From the NCBI RefSeq assembly GCF_000003815.2, contig NC_049991.1, positions 12,451,123-12,515,122 on the forward strand: a stretch of 64,000 nt of DNA. Direction: 5' to 3'. This document shows, in pieces, positions 23,180 to 37,210 of the stretch. The stretch's first letter is position 1, and each line of letters opens with the position of its first letter. The position numbers were made by a program, and so were the translations under genes. The stretch is from Branchiostoma floridae (lineage: Eukaryota > Chordata > Leptocardii > Amphioxiformes > Branchiostomatidae). Below the pieces are notes generated by a model. It did no database searches. It saw only the letters and a list, made by a program, of their open reading frames with translations, and was not told the origin of the DNA.

Positions 23180-26100
23180 TATTGTTTTTTTGCGACACGC
23201 AGTCTTGGCATTGTATCTTAGATTGTCATTTTATTTCACCATTGAAATGAATAATTCGTTGTGTGCTTGTGCTTGCATTTACATGTAAGCAAATACGTGC
23301 ATGATTAACATGACTAGATTTTCGCATGTTAAAACATTAACTGCGATGTCATGTATTTAAGAAAACTTAAAGCATATAAGTCTAAAGTGTATACAGACAA
23401 TATCAAACGTTTAACGCCTAGATTGTCGCGGACAATGCACTCCCTACACATCGATATGGGGCTCTTATTTTCTCGCAATATCTTTTAATGTGGGACATAT
23501 TCATGTACATACATATCAAACACACTCAGGCCAAAGATGACGCCAGCAGCATTTTATCAAGTAAATGAACAGAATAAATAAAAATTGCCCAGAACCCTGT
23601 GCTCACCACCCCAGGGGAAGCCATATGACCCACATCCCCGGGGCGGCTATGACCAACTTGCCCCACCAGCCCCATCGCCGCCCTTCCATCTATTTCCAAG
23701 ATGACAGTCTTGCTTCCCGTCATGCACCGCTGCTTCGCAGACTTTTAAAAAAGTGGATCACGTCTCCGAGGCGAGCCTTCTTTTGTATTAAAAGAAAGCA
23801 ATTTTCTGGTTAGCCGGTCGCATTTGTCTGCGGTCACAGAGGACGAAACGCGACACCGCACCGCATTACGCGGCCCATTAGGGAGTCGCCTCGGGACAGA
23901 TTTTACCATATTGATGAAATCTGGACAAAAAACGAGGTACAACAAAAATTGGATCCTGTGTACGACTGATCAACGCTATCGGAAAAAGCGGCAGTCTTGA
24001 CCGAGAGGCGATTCTTTGGGATCTAAGTCAGGCCTCGTAGATTTCGTGACGGAGAAATGCAAACATGAATCACGTGAATTTCTTACTCATTTTGATTACC
24101 ATGGCAAAAATGCACTAAAGTGAATATCATGTGACTAATTAATTTTTGTAATACATATAATTACTAAAAGAAGTGATGAAAATCTGCTCTATAGTCATGT
24201 CTTTATGTACCCTTCTGCTTGAAATGCTATTTTCTACGATTGCTTCTTTTGCTCCATCTATCCAGTGTCGCACACTTTCTTACATAGCCATACTCTTTTG
24301 TACGGCCATTTTCAATTCAACTTCTTTCCTTATCCCTAGACTACTCCAACACGAGACTTGTAAAAGTTTGCTTGGTACTTATTTTCATCTCGTCGAAAGT
24401 TCTCCAACTGTAGACTTGGTGACGATAAGAGAATGTGAGTGGTATGCCCGCCACTCTGCGGCTCCGTACGCTGGGACATATGGTAGTCAATAACGGTGCC
24501 CACACACCGTAACTTGTCTTGCTGCCCCAGACGCGTGCCCGTGAAATTATATTTCGGTAATGAAAATTAAATATAGCTGAGGTAAATTGTGCGGGGCTTT
24601 TAATTTGTGGCCTCCCAGTCGGTCGGTGCTCAACGGGTGTTTCATGTTCATTTAATCTCGTTCCGGTTGAATCTCGCGAGGTCTCACGGGACTTTTGACA
24701 TTGACACTTCCAAGGAAAATAGGCGATTTCGATTTGTGGTACTAAACAGTTTTGCTCTATTGACTCCAAAACCAAAGTTACCGGATCTTTTTAGTTCTTG
24801 AGAATCAGACACGAAAGACTCTCACGCATATTTCAAAATCATAGTGTGATATTAAATGCGTACATGTTTGGATAAGAAGAATATTACGCTAAGCCATGTG
24901 AGTCGTTAAAAGAATGGGGTTAATTTTGTCTCTTCCCCAGTGTTGCGGAAAAGGAACTTGTAATTGGTAAAACAGCGGGAAGTAAGAAAGCGGGAAGTTG
25001 CCGAAGACTTTGACAACTTTCGGAAACGAAAGACGAATGAGGTAGTGTACGGTAGGCGAGCACCTGTGCTGTAGGTGCAGGTCCGCAAAGGGCTGATGTC
25101 GTCTGTACCGCTTGTCAATCATTTTTATTTCGATGTTTTCTAAAATATAAGCAGAAGACAGAAACGTGGCTCTACTAGAGAATGCATCAATAAGTTGTGC
25201 TTCTCTGTTAACATTTTTAAAGCGTTCACTACTTTATAAACCTTTATCCCAATTTTTTTGTAAAATATTTGTCATACTTATATTTACTGTAACCACAGGA
25301 AATCGTGATACAATTTTCAAATACAAATGTTTCACTTATTCCTGATCTAACTCGATTCAGTCATAATATCCTGGCCAGAGGGATGTTGTTCAAGTGACGG
25401 TTCATGTTCCATTTTGCATTGCAGATCGCAGCCGTCCATATTTCTTGGGAAAAAATAAACGGTCTCTAGGCGCACATTATGGCAGTGTGGCTGCCCGTGT
25501 CAATTGTCTGTGTCAGAGAGATCAGATTTCAATACAAGGACGAGAACATCAATTTCTGGTATGGGGGGGTGGGGGTGGTGGGGCTGTGATCTTTTTATTC
25601 TTACCCTATTCAGTACTGATATCTCGTTTTACTTAGTACTATCGTGACTCCTCTTCTTTAGTATTGTGTTTGTAGTGGAAAGTGCGAAATTCATGCTATG
25701 AAGAAATTACAGCATAACCCAATGGCAAAAAGAATATAGTGTATTTCCTTTGTATTGAACAATTCTCACAAATGTTCGACAATACAAATTTCACGCATCT
25801 CACCACTTTGATACTTTCTTCTCTGTTACTCGACTGTTCCTAAGTAAATGCATGTCATATTCGAATCTCGGAATGTTGATCGGAATCGGTTGTCCGTTAA
25901 ATTTGCCATCTTTCTCATTTTCTGTTGTGTGAACGCTATCTAAGGTTCTTCGACCGTGAAGAAATGAAACTAAACTTTTATCAATGAGAAACAGTGCGTA
26001 AAATGTAAGAAATAGACAAGACGTACACAGATTGAAGGAAAAATACAAAAACTGCTCGCTCAGAAATATTAAGGTGAAGGACATATGACAAAGAGAGAGG

Positions 26101-26800
26101 GAATGAGAAATGATATATTGCAATAGAGTGGTCTGGCGTAGGTTGAAAACTGTATAGAACTTGATGTGATAACCTTTTCCAATAAAGTCTTTAGTACTTA
26201 GATGTCAAAGCACTGTGAATGATTTCAATGATAGTAGAGAAAGGTGAGAGAAAAAGTTAGAGATGTACATACAAAGACTACGAACGACAGCCAGTCAACT
26301 TAATAATATAACGCCTGGCTAATTCCCGACAACACAGGAACTCGTGTAAACACATCTGGCGATCCCGTCATTATGTGTGCCGTGTTTTGACTGTGTTTTC
26401 CTGAGATACCGAGTGGTGATAGGTACTGAACACAATTGAATCAACTCTCGGAAATCTACTTAGCTTCATTATTAAACACTTGATGGAGGAAAACTCCGGT
26501 ATCAGAAGGCAATGTTCCCATACGGGTACGTCAATACATCAGAGACCAAACAGAACACAAACAATTCATTCTACAGGAAGGAAGTATATATGTAGTGATG
26601 ATCGTTCCTCTTTGTCCTCTTTAGAACATATCGATTAAGACAACAATGAGAATGGGAGCGTTTACAGTTTGTTTTTTGAGAACTTCACGAAGCAAAGTTT
26701 TCAACTAGAAAAAAAGTACGGTTTGTCTTTTTTAAATATTTTGACCATTTGAACTAACGTTCTTTTCGTACAATAGAGAAAAGTGAAAACGAACATCATT
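23180..26800. other. Gene-free stretch; nothing recognised
   Basis: AT-rich sequence with GC-rich patches near 23600-23900 and 24500. No exon is supported; the frame of 144 codons at 24341-24775 (minus) has no recognisable domain. Confidence 0.4.
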
Positions 26801-26809
26801 TCAGGAGCA

Positions 26810-27120
26810 CATCACGCATAGTTTCCTCCCGGTTTCCAGGCAACCCTGGGGCACACCCTGGGTAAAAGATCAGGTGCGGCGTGAATACCACTTCACGGCT
26901 CTTGCCCAGGAGTACCGCTTGAATCAACACGGCGGGAGCGCGGGCTCGTTAGCCGGGCAGACCGGCCTTTGTTCCGACTCTCGCCGCGGGAAAACAGTGA
27001 TTGTGCGCGGATAAAAGCGGCGTGTGCGTAAGGCAGGTAGGGTAGGAGTGGGACCACCAGTCGGGCAGCGCAGAAAGGTGACAATTTCCATCCGGAAGGA
27101 GCAGGGTCGATACAATATGT
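26810..27120. other. GC-rich candidate regulatory block upstream of the homeobox gene
   Basis: A GC- and CpG-rich patch of about 300 bases some 1.7 kb upstream of the homeobox start. It has no convincing ORF. A second patch at 27660-27860 contains several TAATTA-like homeodomain core sites. Both are candidate enhancers or promoter-proximal elements by composition only. Confidence 0.25.
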
Positions 27121-28439
27121 AGGTTCGCATCTCTGGAGAGGCTACACAATGTCAAAACTTGTTTCATGGTGTTATGACCATGATGATTGAGCTTCGTTTT
27201 CTTGAACTTCGTTTACATACTGACTGAAAAATCAGTTGCAGAAAGTTTTCAAACGTTTTCATATATGTATCTGCTTGGAGTTTACAGTATGAATCTGTAG
27301 AAATAAATGGGTTTGTTACTTAGATTACGTAGTATTGATCTTTTGACATAGCGTTTGACAGCTTGTCATATCATAACCTCATAGTGTCATTGCGTACTGG
27401 AAGTAAAACTTGTAATACGTATACATTACAGATAATTCAATCATTGAAAGTTTATACAAGAAATGGCACATTTTCCAAGTTCCGTCAGAGTCATCACATA
27501 TGTAGATGAAACAAACCGTATGTACCTTCAATAGCTTATGATAACCGTTTATCATTAACTATATTTCATTGAGAAATATATACATCTATAGGAGAAGTCC
27601 TCTTTTCTCTCTTCAAAACCGTACATCACTTTTCGTACGTTGTTCGATGGCTTCATTTGACAGCTAACTGTGCATATTCAGCCACGTACACCCTCGCTCG
27701 GGCCACAACCCCAAACTTGACACGGATCGGCCCCACACCATGTAAGCGTGCCCCGTTCCAATCTTGGTGTAATTAAATGGCGCTTACCACGCTCAATTAC
27801 CACAATCACACAAATAGCATTAAGCAATTTCCATCCAGCGTCGACGGGAGGGTCTGCATGGGGTACCAGTGGGACGGTGTCTGAGTGTCTGAGATAACTT
27901 TTTTTGTCACGTTTACTACTTTTGAAAGGTTATGTCTGTATACAATCTTACTTTATGGCTTGTTTCGATTTGTACATTGATAAATAGTTCTTCGCTGTGT
28001 CACGCATGGATCTTGGAGTAAAAATTGCCAGCTATCAACAACAAGATTTCCTGTACCTCACGTGTTCGCCATTCTGATCGGTGGCTGCAGTACGACGTGG
28101 TTGCCAAGTTTCGGCCCAAAAATCAATCCAGATTTTCACTGCGGCTTTGGTATACGTACACTTGTTTTACGTTATTTCTGTGAGGTTCTAAACATCAATG
28201 GATTAAACCATTGCCCTTTCTCAAACCGAGGTATGCGATATACTCCGTAGAGACCCTCTGCTTTGTAGGGAGCCCTTTCTTGCTGGAATCAATGAGGTGG
28301 GAAACGACGATCATTTAGGGTACTCAGCCCCTGCGAAAACCCATTATGCCGCTTGTTCAGGTAATGTATATTCCCGCCCCGCGATTTGCCGTTAATAGCA
28401 TCATACAAATTAACAAGTACCCGCCGTGCCTGCCTATCA

Positions 28440-28447
28440 TATAAATA
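28440..28447 (+). promoter_or_regulatory. TATA box of the homeobox gene
   Basis: TATAAATA followed by a GC-rich stretch (GCTTCCGCGCGCTCTCC), about 340 bases ahead of the chosen ATG. Position and context fit a core promoter with transcription starting near 28475. No other good TATA box lies between it and the gene. Confidence 0.5.
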
Positions 28448-28789
28448 GCTTCCGCGCGCTCTCCAGTCCTGAGGACTTCGGTTGAGAAGTGGTCGTACCA
28501 GGAGGCTTAAAGCCACATCTTAGCTACAAACGGTGTTGAAATCGTTCCCATTTTTGGTTTGTAGAGCCTTTTTGAGCAAGCTCTGTCATCAAATTTTTAA
28601 TGCTGAACGTACTTCAATTGTATTACTCTATTCCTATGTTATTTCGCTCTTGAGAACGCTTCAAGACAAAAAAGTTGGAAGCAAAAAGATTCCGAAAGCT
28701 TTTACGACACATTGATATATAGACGATTTGTTATACCCGGGAACTTGCAAACATTTCTCTACGTGACTGAGAAACTGAGAAAAAACGCC

Positions 28790-31700
28790 ATGTCGTACAC
28801 GATCGAGGGGATACTGGGTCTGAAGACCGAGAAGAAGCACGAGTCGTCCTCGGAGGAGAAGTCCGGGGACACCGAGGTCGGGAGCGACTCGGATCGGCAG
28901 ACGATGTCTCCTGCCGAACCAAAAGGTCAGCAGGTTTTCTTCATATTTTGGACACTTTTCAGGGTTATCTAGATTTTTAGATTGTGTGTAATTTTTTTGG
29001 CGACAACAGAGAATTTAAAAATGCCGCAAACTGTTTACGCGTTGATTTTGGTCTGACATTCTCATGAAATGTGGAAGATTGTAACGGTTATGTAATACGA
29101 GCATTTAAGGTGCTGCTTCCTTTTCACCTAGCAATATTTCTTCAAACAATAAATATGCACATGAACTGAAAACCGTTTCTAACAATGCGTAATATAAATT
29201 ATATATATATACATAAATATGATGCTCTCTTCAATAGCTCGATTGCAATATTTGTTCTATCCATGGTTTTAACAACATCTTAACTGATTTGAGCTTTCTT
29301 GATAGATTTCTATTTTGAAATTTGAATTCACTGGTAAAGACAATATTTTCAAAGCATACTTTACCGGAAATCTTGCCAAGAGAAACGAATGATTTTATGT
29401 AGTTATGGTTGTATAAATGATGCACAAAACCATCGAAACACAAACAAGACGGGGTCATGTCTAGTAATGTTCCAGTTCTGTTGTATGTCGGAGAGCATAG
29501 CCGTAGTTTAACCTCTGAAGCTCCCGTCTTTGTTGCCTGTAGACAGTGTAGTAGCCACCATGCTGGTTTTGTTTTGACGCACACCTTAGGTGCTATTCTC
29601 CATACATAATGCAAGCTTACGCACTAGTATGTTATCAAGGTCTACTTATAAACTATTACCAGAAGGTCTTCATAAATGCAATGCCGTAGACGTGTACTAT
29701 TTCTTTATGGATAATTTGCCATATTCTGGATCAAGCATCATCACAGATGAAAGCATACAAACATTCATATACGTGCACTTAGATGATCGAATCTCCAAGG
29801 CAACAAATGTGATGGTTCGTTTCTTGTCTTGAAAAGGATTTAAAGCAAAGCTGTCCATTTGTTGTGGTCTCTTTCATACTGGGACATATCAGGGTATCGA
29901 GAACTGTACTGTCTACTGACGGTCGTCGAAATTTGTTGAAATATCGGCATAGGTACATAGTGCAGACCACTATGTCTTTTCTGTTTTGGCGTTCTAGCAT
30001 GCTGTACTGTACTGTACTGTACTGTACTGTACTGTACTGTACATGCGCCGACTAGACTAATTTGTGACGCCGGTGACCAAAATAAGTGCTTTTATGTAAC
30101 AACAAAAGAGCGTAATGTTTTATATATGCATGTAATTTTAGCCCAAAGTGTCCAATATCGTCCGAGACATTTCCATGAATTTAAATTCGTTATGCGGCTA
30201 TTTTTTCTGCCCGCACGTCGGTGGAAAGTATGAAAATTATTGTATGAATAAATACAGATTTATATTCGACGAGGAAAAACATTAATATTGAAAATATTCA
30301 CAATATCACAGATCTGAGGCAAAGTTGGACTGTAACTTCCAACGCAAATATTGCCCAAATCATCCACTGTCCAACTTCTAGTTTTTCTGAAGTAAAGAGC
30401 TAATGTTTCAGATCGTAAAGTGCATGACAGTTCATCTGGGTTTTAACACGAAAGGAAACCATCGGAAGACCGTTATACATTCAAACATTTTTTCCTTTTT
30501 CATTTTATCGTTGTGGTCGTAAATTAGTAGAAAATACTACATTGCTGTTTGATGACGTTGAATGAACTATCGATAGTAGAACTTAGTGATACTGTTTGAT
30601 ATTCCAGATGTCGTCAGTACCACGCCTGCGCAGATCTACCCTACGTCAGCCGTGCCACCACGGCGAAAACCTCGGCGCATGCGCGTGCGCACCAACTTCA
30701 CGAGCTGGCAGCTGGAGGCCCTGGAGCGAGCATTTGAGACGACCCACTACCCGGACATCTTCATGAGAGAGGCTCTGGCGCTCAGACTGGACCTCATGGA
30801 GTCACGGGTACAGGTGCGACACTTTCATTTTTTCTAGCCAAATGCCTTTTTCCACTACAGACTGCTACCGCACTGTGGTCGGTAAGCATTGACAGATGAC
30901 TCAACGAATTTGAATGGTAGCTTTTCTATCAAGTTTTCGTCGTCTTGTGCGTTTTGTTGTCTTTTAAATCATACTTGAACATCTTTTATTATATCAAAAT
31001 TATGAAATTAAGGGTCATACAAATCTAGTGTTGGTGGCCTTACGGTTGTCCTGAGCGATTAACGTCTAGTGGAAAGTGGAGCCAAGATTCATTAAACGTG
31101 GCACATTTTACATTTTAAATTTGGCACATTTTACATTTTACATTATCCAATAGAAACGTAATAAATGGAATTTTGTTTTTAATTTTATATAATCACAATA
31201 GTATAGTTTTGTTGAACACGAAACTTAAGACCGACATCAAGAGTGTGCATGTCACTTTCCTAAAAGTTTGTAACTTCTCATCAAAATTCATGAATGCTTT
31301 TTCGGACTATCAAACAATCAATTCCGTCATGCAATCTAATCATATTTAATTGTCTGCATGACTTTCAATTTTTTTCCTGACAAATTAAAATGCTGTAATG
31401 AATATACCCAATATGGCACAATATCTAATTGATGTCATATTGCACTAATGGAGAAATTTTAGCTGGCACCTGATTTGCAACCCTCTTATAATAACTGCAC
31501 CGTAAGATGTTGATTTTGCTGATTTGCTAATTTTGGAACTAAATAGATCAGCACCTTTTACAAAAACTAAACTTTGTAACTGTCAGCATTGAATGACTTT
31601 TCATATCATAGTGTGAGGAAATTTTGAGCTAGTCAGATGAGAAACACCCCGTTTTGACCTGAAGCTGGCGTCGGTGACTAATGAAGAATAGATTAAGTAC

Positions 31701-32304
31701 ATATCTCTTTACGTTTTCTATATTTTGTTGTCTTTTCGTTCACACTTTTGCATTGTGCATTATAGTCCAATTATAAAATCAAGGTTCACACAAATTCAAT
31801 TTTGGTCGCTCAACACAAATTCAATTTTGGTCGCTCAAAGCTCGTTCTGCAATCGCCGCCTCGTGTTAAGGGGTCTAAAGAGACATGTTTCGTCGGTGTC
31901 GCTTACAGGTTTGGTTCCAGAACCGCCGTGCCAAATGGAGGAAACAGGAGCGCGCTAAGGAACAGGAGAGGAGCAAGCTGCGGGACAACGGCGCCAGTCC
32001 GATCCAGCTCAGCACCACCAGCATCCCCACCTCGGTGGTGAGCACGGACAGCTGTCCCCGCCGCGCCCTCTCCGCGCCCTTCATCACCGTCCTGCCGCCC
32101 GTCCTGCCGCCCATCGTCCGCAGCCCGCCCATGTGTCTCACCGGAACCGGAAGTGACGGCAGCGGGCGGGACCGACAGACGTCGCTGGAGGAGCGGAGAT
32201 CGTCGTCCATCGCGACGCTGAGGCTCAAGGCCAAGGAGCACATGGAGAGTCTGAAGATGGCCGGGGTGTCGCCGGTGTACGCCGCCGGGGAGAGAGATGA
32301 CTAG
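28790..32304 (+). CDS. Paired-class (Q50) homeobox transcription factor, Unc-4/Uncx-like homeodomain, with OAR motif
   Basis: DNA-binding nuclear transcription factor. Exons are 28790-28925, 30608-30813 and 31909-32304 (TAG). Phases 1 and 0 fit and give 245 residues. I chose ATG 28790 for its context (acgccATGt) and because an octapeptide-like YTIEGILG follows at once; an in-frame ATG at 28712 is less likely. The homeodomain is residues 69-128. It has F8, L16, F20, W48, F49 and N51, with Gln at position 50 ([12 protein letters not shown]). The intron between positions 46 and 47 is the classical paired-class site. [17 protein letters not shown] is closest, from memory, to Unc-4/Uncx proteins. 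Near the C-terminus (about residues 212-228) [18 protein letters not shown] matches the OAR motif. The protein is much shorter than vertebrate Uncx. It may be an Uncx orthologue or a lineage-specific paired-like gene, so no symbol is given. Confidence 0.9.
30002..30041. repeat. (CTGTA)8 microsatellite in homeobox intron 1
   Basis: Eight perfect CTGTA pentamers in the first intron of the homeobox gene. Confidence 0.97.
31789..31838. repeat. 25-bp tandem duplication in homeobox intron 2
   Basis: The 25-base unit beginning CACAAATTCAATTTTGGTCG occurs twice in a row, ending about 70 bases before the third exon. Confidence 0.93.
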
Positions 32305-35300
32305 AACACGTTTGAAGCGTTCTCGTGGAGAAGAACGGCTAGAACTCTTACGTTTCTTATTGTTGCAAAACCATAGTCAAACTCACACTTAAAGTAAAGC
32401 CATTGTAAGGGTTTCTAGAGTGAAAGTCTTGTCTGAGGTGTCCCAGAGATGAAGTCGATTGACTGTAAAGTGTATTCTTGTACAAATGGAGAAGAGCCTT
32501 TATATGTTGTCACTGCCTCCGCTTTTCCCGTCTCCAGTCTCTACGCGTAACGTACCCACCTTCTGTTGTTATACTACTCAGTAGAAAACACTATGTTAAA
32601 AAGTATGGTGAACACAACCGTTGAATGCCCGGGTTAGCAGCAGTAAGTATTACATAATTGCTGTAATTTGATGCGAATGTTTAGAGGCCACTGCTGTGTT
32701 TACCTTTTCCATTAATGGCCTGTGTACCTGTCGACGCTATTCATGGGATGTTCATGAGTAGAAACACCAGTAAACCTTAGGATCTATCTGAATAGATGTG
32801 TTTGCTACCTTTCGATCTTTGGTAGTAGAATGTCACTATCGTCATTTACCGTGAACGTTAACAATGGCAACATCACGACAAATTGTCAGGAAGTACGTGT
32901 TGAAGTATTTAATTCTCTGAGAGCCTTCAGATGGCAGGTACTGAATATCATGTGAATTGTACGGTGTGAATTGTATCCACACTTTCAACTTGATGTTTGA
33001 CGTACTACTATTACACTTTGTAAATATAAAGGCCCTGTAGTAGTGCCGTCTATGCATTGTGGTATGTTGTTACTAGACCAAGGTATTTTTTCACTAGAGG
33101 ACGACGTATAGGAGCATTAAATGTTCTAAGACCAATGCAGAAACGTTGTATATGTGCAACTCGTTTTTTAAAGTTTAATGATACAAAATGAATATCCATT
33201 TGGTTAATTGCAGTTACGTGTATGATTAAGTGCTTTCCATTATGGAAGTTTCTTCTGTTGGTGAATTGTTTCCCCGTCGAAACTCTGGGACAACTTCAGA
33301 TTTTTTAGGATCCTGGGCGATTTTTTTATGTAGGGAGCCACTGGAGATTTCTTGGGAGGGTGGATACTCATAAAGTCCCCGTAGAGATCGGCTTGGAGAT
33401 TGCAACATTTTTACGCTACCCCTTCGTCTATGTCCTGTGCCTCTACGGCGTCTTTTACAATGTCGTCAATGGTAACTTTGGTTTGAGACCCATTAGCCAA
33501 GCTAAAATGGGTGGAAGCTTTCCCTCTCCTACATGTTTACTTATAATTAGCGCAGTAGTACAGAACGATTGGTCATGGGTATCAGCGTCCAGTATTTACA
33601 AACGTGGGCAGGTGTTTAACTTTCCAATTAATGACTCGACTGTCGCATGAGGTCTGGGTCGTCACTGCGTGGGAGACAGTACGAAAAACACCTGCCGAGA
33701 ACACCTCTGTCATTATCTCTTCTGAGGAGTTGTGGTCTTATTTACATGTAGTGCATACGTAGAAAGTCCCGTGGACCAGTGAGTGGGCTTTGACTATGGA
33801 CTGTACGTTACGATCCGGTGTCATAGCTTTGATAGCGCCGCCTAGGGACCACCTTACAACCTGTAGTTTCCTTCAAAGAGAAGCAAAATGACGATTCAAC
33901 ATTGACTTTCCTCACTCCACCCAAGTGTAAAAATGAGTACATGACTTTGGTCGGAGAGGTAGAAGGCAATGGAGGGAGAGGGATGGGCTCCGCCTTCCAG
34001 TACCGTGTCCAAGCGGTGGATAACAACCCAATGCCCTTACGGCCTGTCCTTTATATGTGGCACTTTTAAGATAAGTTGATAACTTGAGTGCAGCTGCCAG
34101 TGTCACATTTTCACATTGTCCTTGTCGGTCATAAAGCAAATATGAAAACTGTTTTGACACATTGTTTTTAATTTCTTACACAGGGTTCAAAGATATTTGT
34201 TATATATTGATAATCGTAGACAGTAAAAATGCACCCGGACAGACAATGTAGTTATGCTGAAATCTACAGTTATTTGTCAGAGCTCCATCTTTTGGGTCAC
34301 AAGTGTTTTGAAAGAATTTTAAAAGCAAGCTAACAAAAAACAACGATCCCCAAACGATAGGCATTATTTCAATCAGCTTGCAAGGATCTAGAAATGCAAC
34401 AATATGTTCATGCTACAAAGTTGCAGGCCAAAGGTATTTATCATTGTGAGAATAAATCAAGGATACTCGAACCAACGGGCCAAAATCAGTTAATTCCTTT
34501 TTAAAAGATCTTAAAACTGGCACACTGGCTCCCTCCCCATCCGTATAATCTTTCCAAAAACAGCCAGCACCATCGAAACAAGACCGTGACAAAATATTGA
34601 CATAAACCGGTGATAACGAGCAACCTGCCTCCACACAGCACCCAGTAGCTCGCCCGCTGGTTCAATTTTGTCAATACAGGCGGAACGCAACAATCTCCAC
34701 CCATTTCCGCGTGTCTAAGTCCCATCAACACCCTGACATACCGTACGCCGACGTGCTTGGAGAAATGATCTAGCGTGCCACTTTTCACGCAAGCGATCAG
34801 AGAAAACCTATTAACGGGGATTTCAATTAAGTCCCAATTATTTTTCGATTACAGTTAATTAAACCTCTTCACCTTTTATCAATGACTAATGTAGCGAGAC
34901 GTTACAGTACACCGGCGGTACATGGCGGAGGCTCCTTTTCATAAATCATCTCTAACTTAGCTTGACATGCTGCAAGCTTGAGAAAAATGCTAAGCAAATA
35001 GCAGTCTTGTTGAAATTTACTGGCTTAATTCCATCCTTTTTGTGGCATATTTCAAACTTAGAATTCATGAAGAAAGGAAACCTGTGGATGAAATAGCTTG
35101 TATCTGTAAAATTTGTTTTATGTGAAATTGGCAAGACGTACAATACAAACATAACGGTAACGCAGTCTGTTGCTACGAGGCAAGTTTTTTATTCGTTTTA
35201 AATGTTTTGTACGTACTCTCCAAACAGATGTTGGTGGGGAAGCTTAAGATTGTGACTTTTTCTTTCACTCTTTGGACAGAAAACGGGAGACATGAGAAAA

Positions 35301-36779
35301 AGATCACAAAATTGCAGCTTCCTCGTCAACCTCTGCTTGGAGAGTAGCATACTGGCAAGTACGGATTACAATTTAGAATGTAAACACAAACCTTGAAAAC
35401 GGCTTAACACTGGATTAAAATCTTATGTGTCTTGCATTTATGCTGTGTGTCGCAGAACGTCGCTTTTAGGTGGATCATGACAGAGTTACAGCAAAATATG
35501 CATGAGGAAAAGTTTTCGCGTATTCGCCACAATGTATATATTTTGATGATAACTTTACTAAAAGGCAGTCATACGTTGGGGTGATCATTCCTAGTCGTAA
35601 CTTCTGCACTAATAAGAGACATGAAGCCCCCAAGACAAAGTGTCCTGGTCTGATTACTAGTAGCCTCACTGTGATGTAGCCTAGTACTGTTCATCCTTAA
35701 CATTTGAAGGGTTAAATGCCGTATCTCTGTTGGCTGCACAGCTACGCAACGAACCATGGGAAATCGATAACCAGGAAGAGGATCCGCTTCCGGCTAATCC
35801 AATAAAGTACACCAGTTTTTGATAGATTTTGGCGTTCCTGATGAACATTACTTATTTACGACATCGTTTAGGACGTCGTTTCCAAGTCACAGTGATGCCG
35901 TAAAATCGATCAGGGTCGTAAAATCAGGATTATAATGCTTCATACTTGAAAAGAGCAAACCGACGGATTTTTGGACGAGAAACAGAAACATCAATTCAAC
36001 AGCAGATCAAACGATTGGCATAGGTCCTAAACTTAGCTATTACGGAATGATAAAATAAGATCTGTTTGATCTGTCAATCAAGTCATATTGTAAGACGACT
36101 GTCGTTATTTAACCCTGGGCATGAACTTTAATAGGCTAAACTTGGTTATTCGTGACATGCAAGCAGCTAGAAATTCTGTCTTAGATCACTGTAATTGATC
36201 ATGAGTTAAATCTAAGCCTATAGGCTATCTACTATTTTAAAATTACACAGAAAGAATCAATAATTCGTTAAAGAATGCCACATACAAATGTACAAAATCC
36301 AAGTTTTCCTCTGAAAGGAACTGATATGGTCATTGACAATGGAATCGATTCTAGGTTTACAGTCGGTATAAAAACTATAAATCTGTTTTTTTTGCGTTTG
36401 GTGGTTCATAAATGTTATTGTTGCAATCTATCCTAAAAGAATTATGTTTATGCCGTTTATGTTTATTTGCTAATTGTTAATAAGAGAGAAACTGACTAGA
36501 ATCAACAACAGTGACACAATCAAACATCAGTTTTCAGTTTCACTCAAGCAACACAAATTCATATGCATATGCATTTCATCTTTAAATGTAATTAATTTTG
36601 CATTTTTCTTTTAAAATGAAGATTTGCTGAATCTATTTGCTTTGAATGGTTCTTATCACTTTGGCTTGTTTAATTGCAGTAATTGACACATGGGATAATA
36701 GTACTTAAGTTGTAGTCGTTTATTTCTCATTGTCTCACTTTAAAGCTCATTTAGATCGATGATATCAGTCAGAAATGAG
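32305..36779. other. Downstream of the homeobox gene; gene-free
   Basis: No exon is recognised. No canonical AATAAA directly follows the homeobox stop. A patch at 34790-34930 (with AATTA and TTAATTAA cores followed by GC-rich sequence) resembles the other candidate regulatory blocks. Minus-strand frames at 33808-34160 and 34413-34788 have no recognisable domain. Confidence 0.4.
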
Positions 36780-37210
36780 CAGCACGATCTATGTTTCATC
36801 GCTCAGGCCCCGCTGAGCCCCAAAACTTAATGACGCCAAATCGCAGGCGGTCGCTGCTGCCATCACCATAAATAAGTCACGCGCGCGCCAATTAATGCTG
36901 ATAAATTCAGTGTAATCAGAAGATTAGCGGTAAGAATTTCTCATTAAAAATGAATTTTGATAGAATTATTCCCGACTTCAAACACAGGATGTGAGTTGAG
37001 CCGAGCGCCTCCGGGAGACCCGAGCTGCTCCGCGCACGTCAATAATAGTCTCCGGTGAGACTTCATTTTCCCGCCGTTTGATCTCCGGGTAATTATCTTT
37101 ACCTATTATCAGTTCTGCTTTAGCTGATCAAAGACAGGGGGAGGCGAGACAGAATTGGTGATGTCAGAGTTCTGGAGATGGGTGATCCCGCCAATTTGTC
37201 ATCTTTACGT
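36780..37210. other. Candidate conserved non-coding block downstream of the homeobox gene
   Basis: A mixed GC-rich and AT-rich stretch without ORFs. It contains several homeodomain-like cores (CCAATTAATG, TCATTAAAAATG, GGTAATTATC) and GC-rich boxes (CACGCGCGCGCC). It stands out from the AT-rich desert around it. Regulatory function is inference. Confidence 0.28.

Noticed and set aside
24341-24775. 144-codon minus-strand ORF
   Set aside because: No domain, and another frame is open on the opposite strand over part of it.
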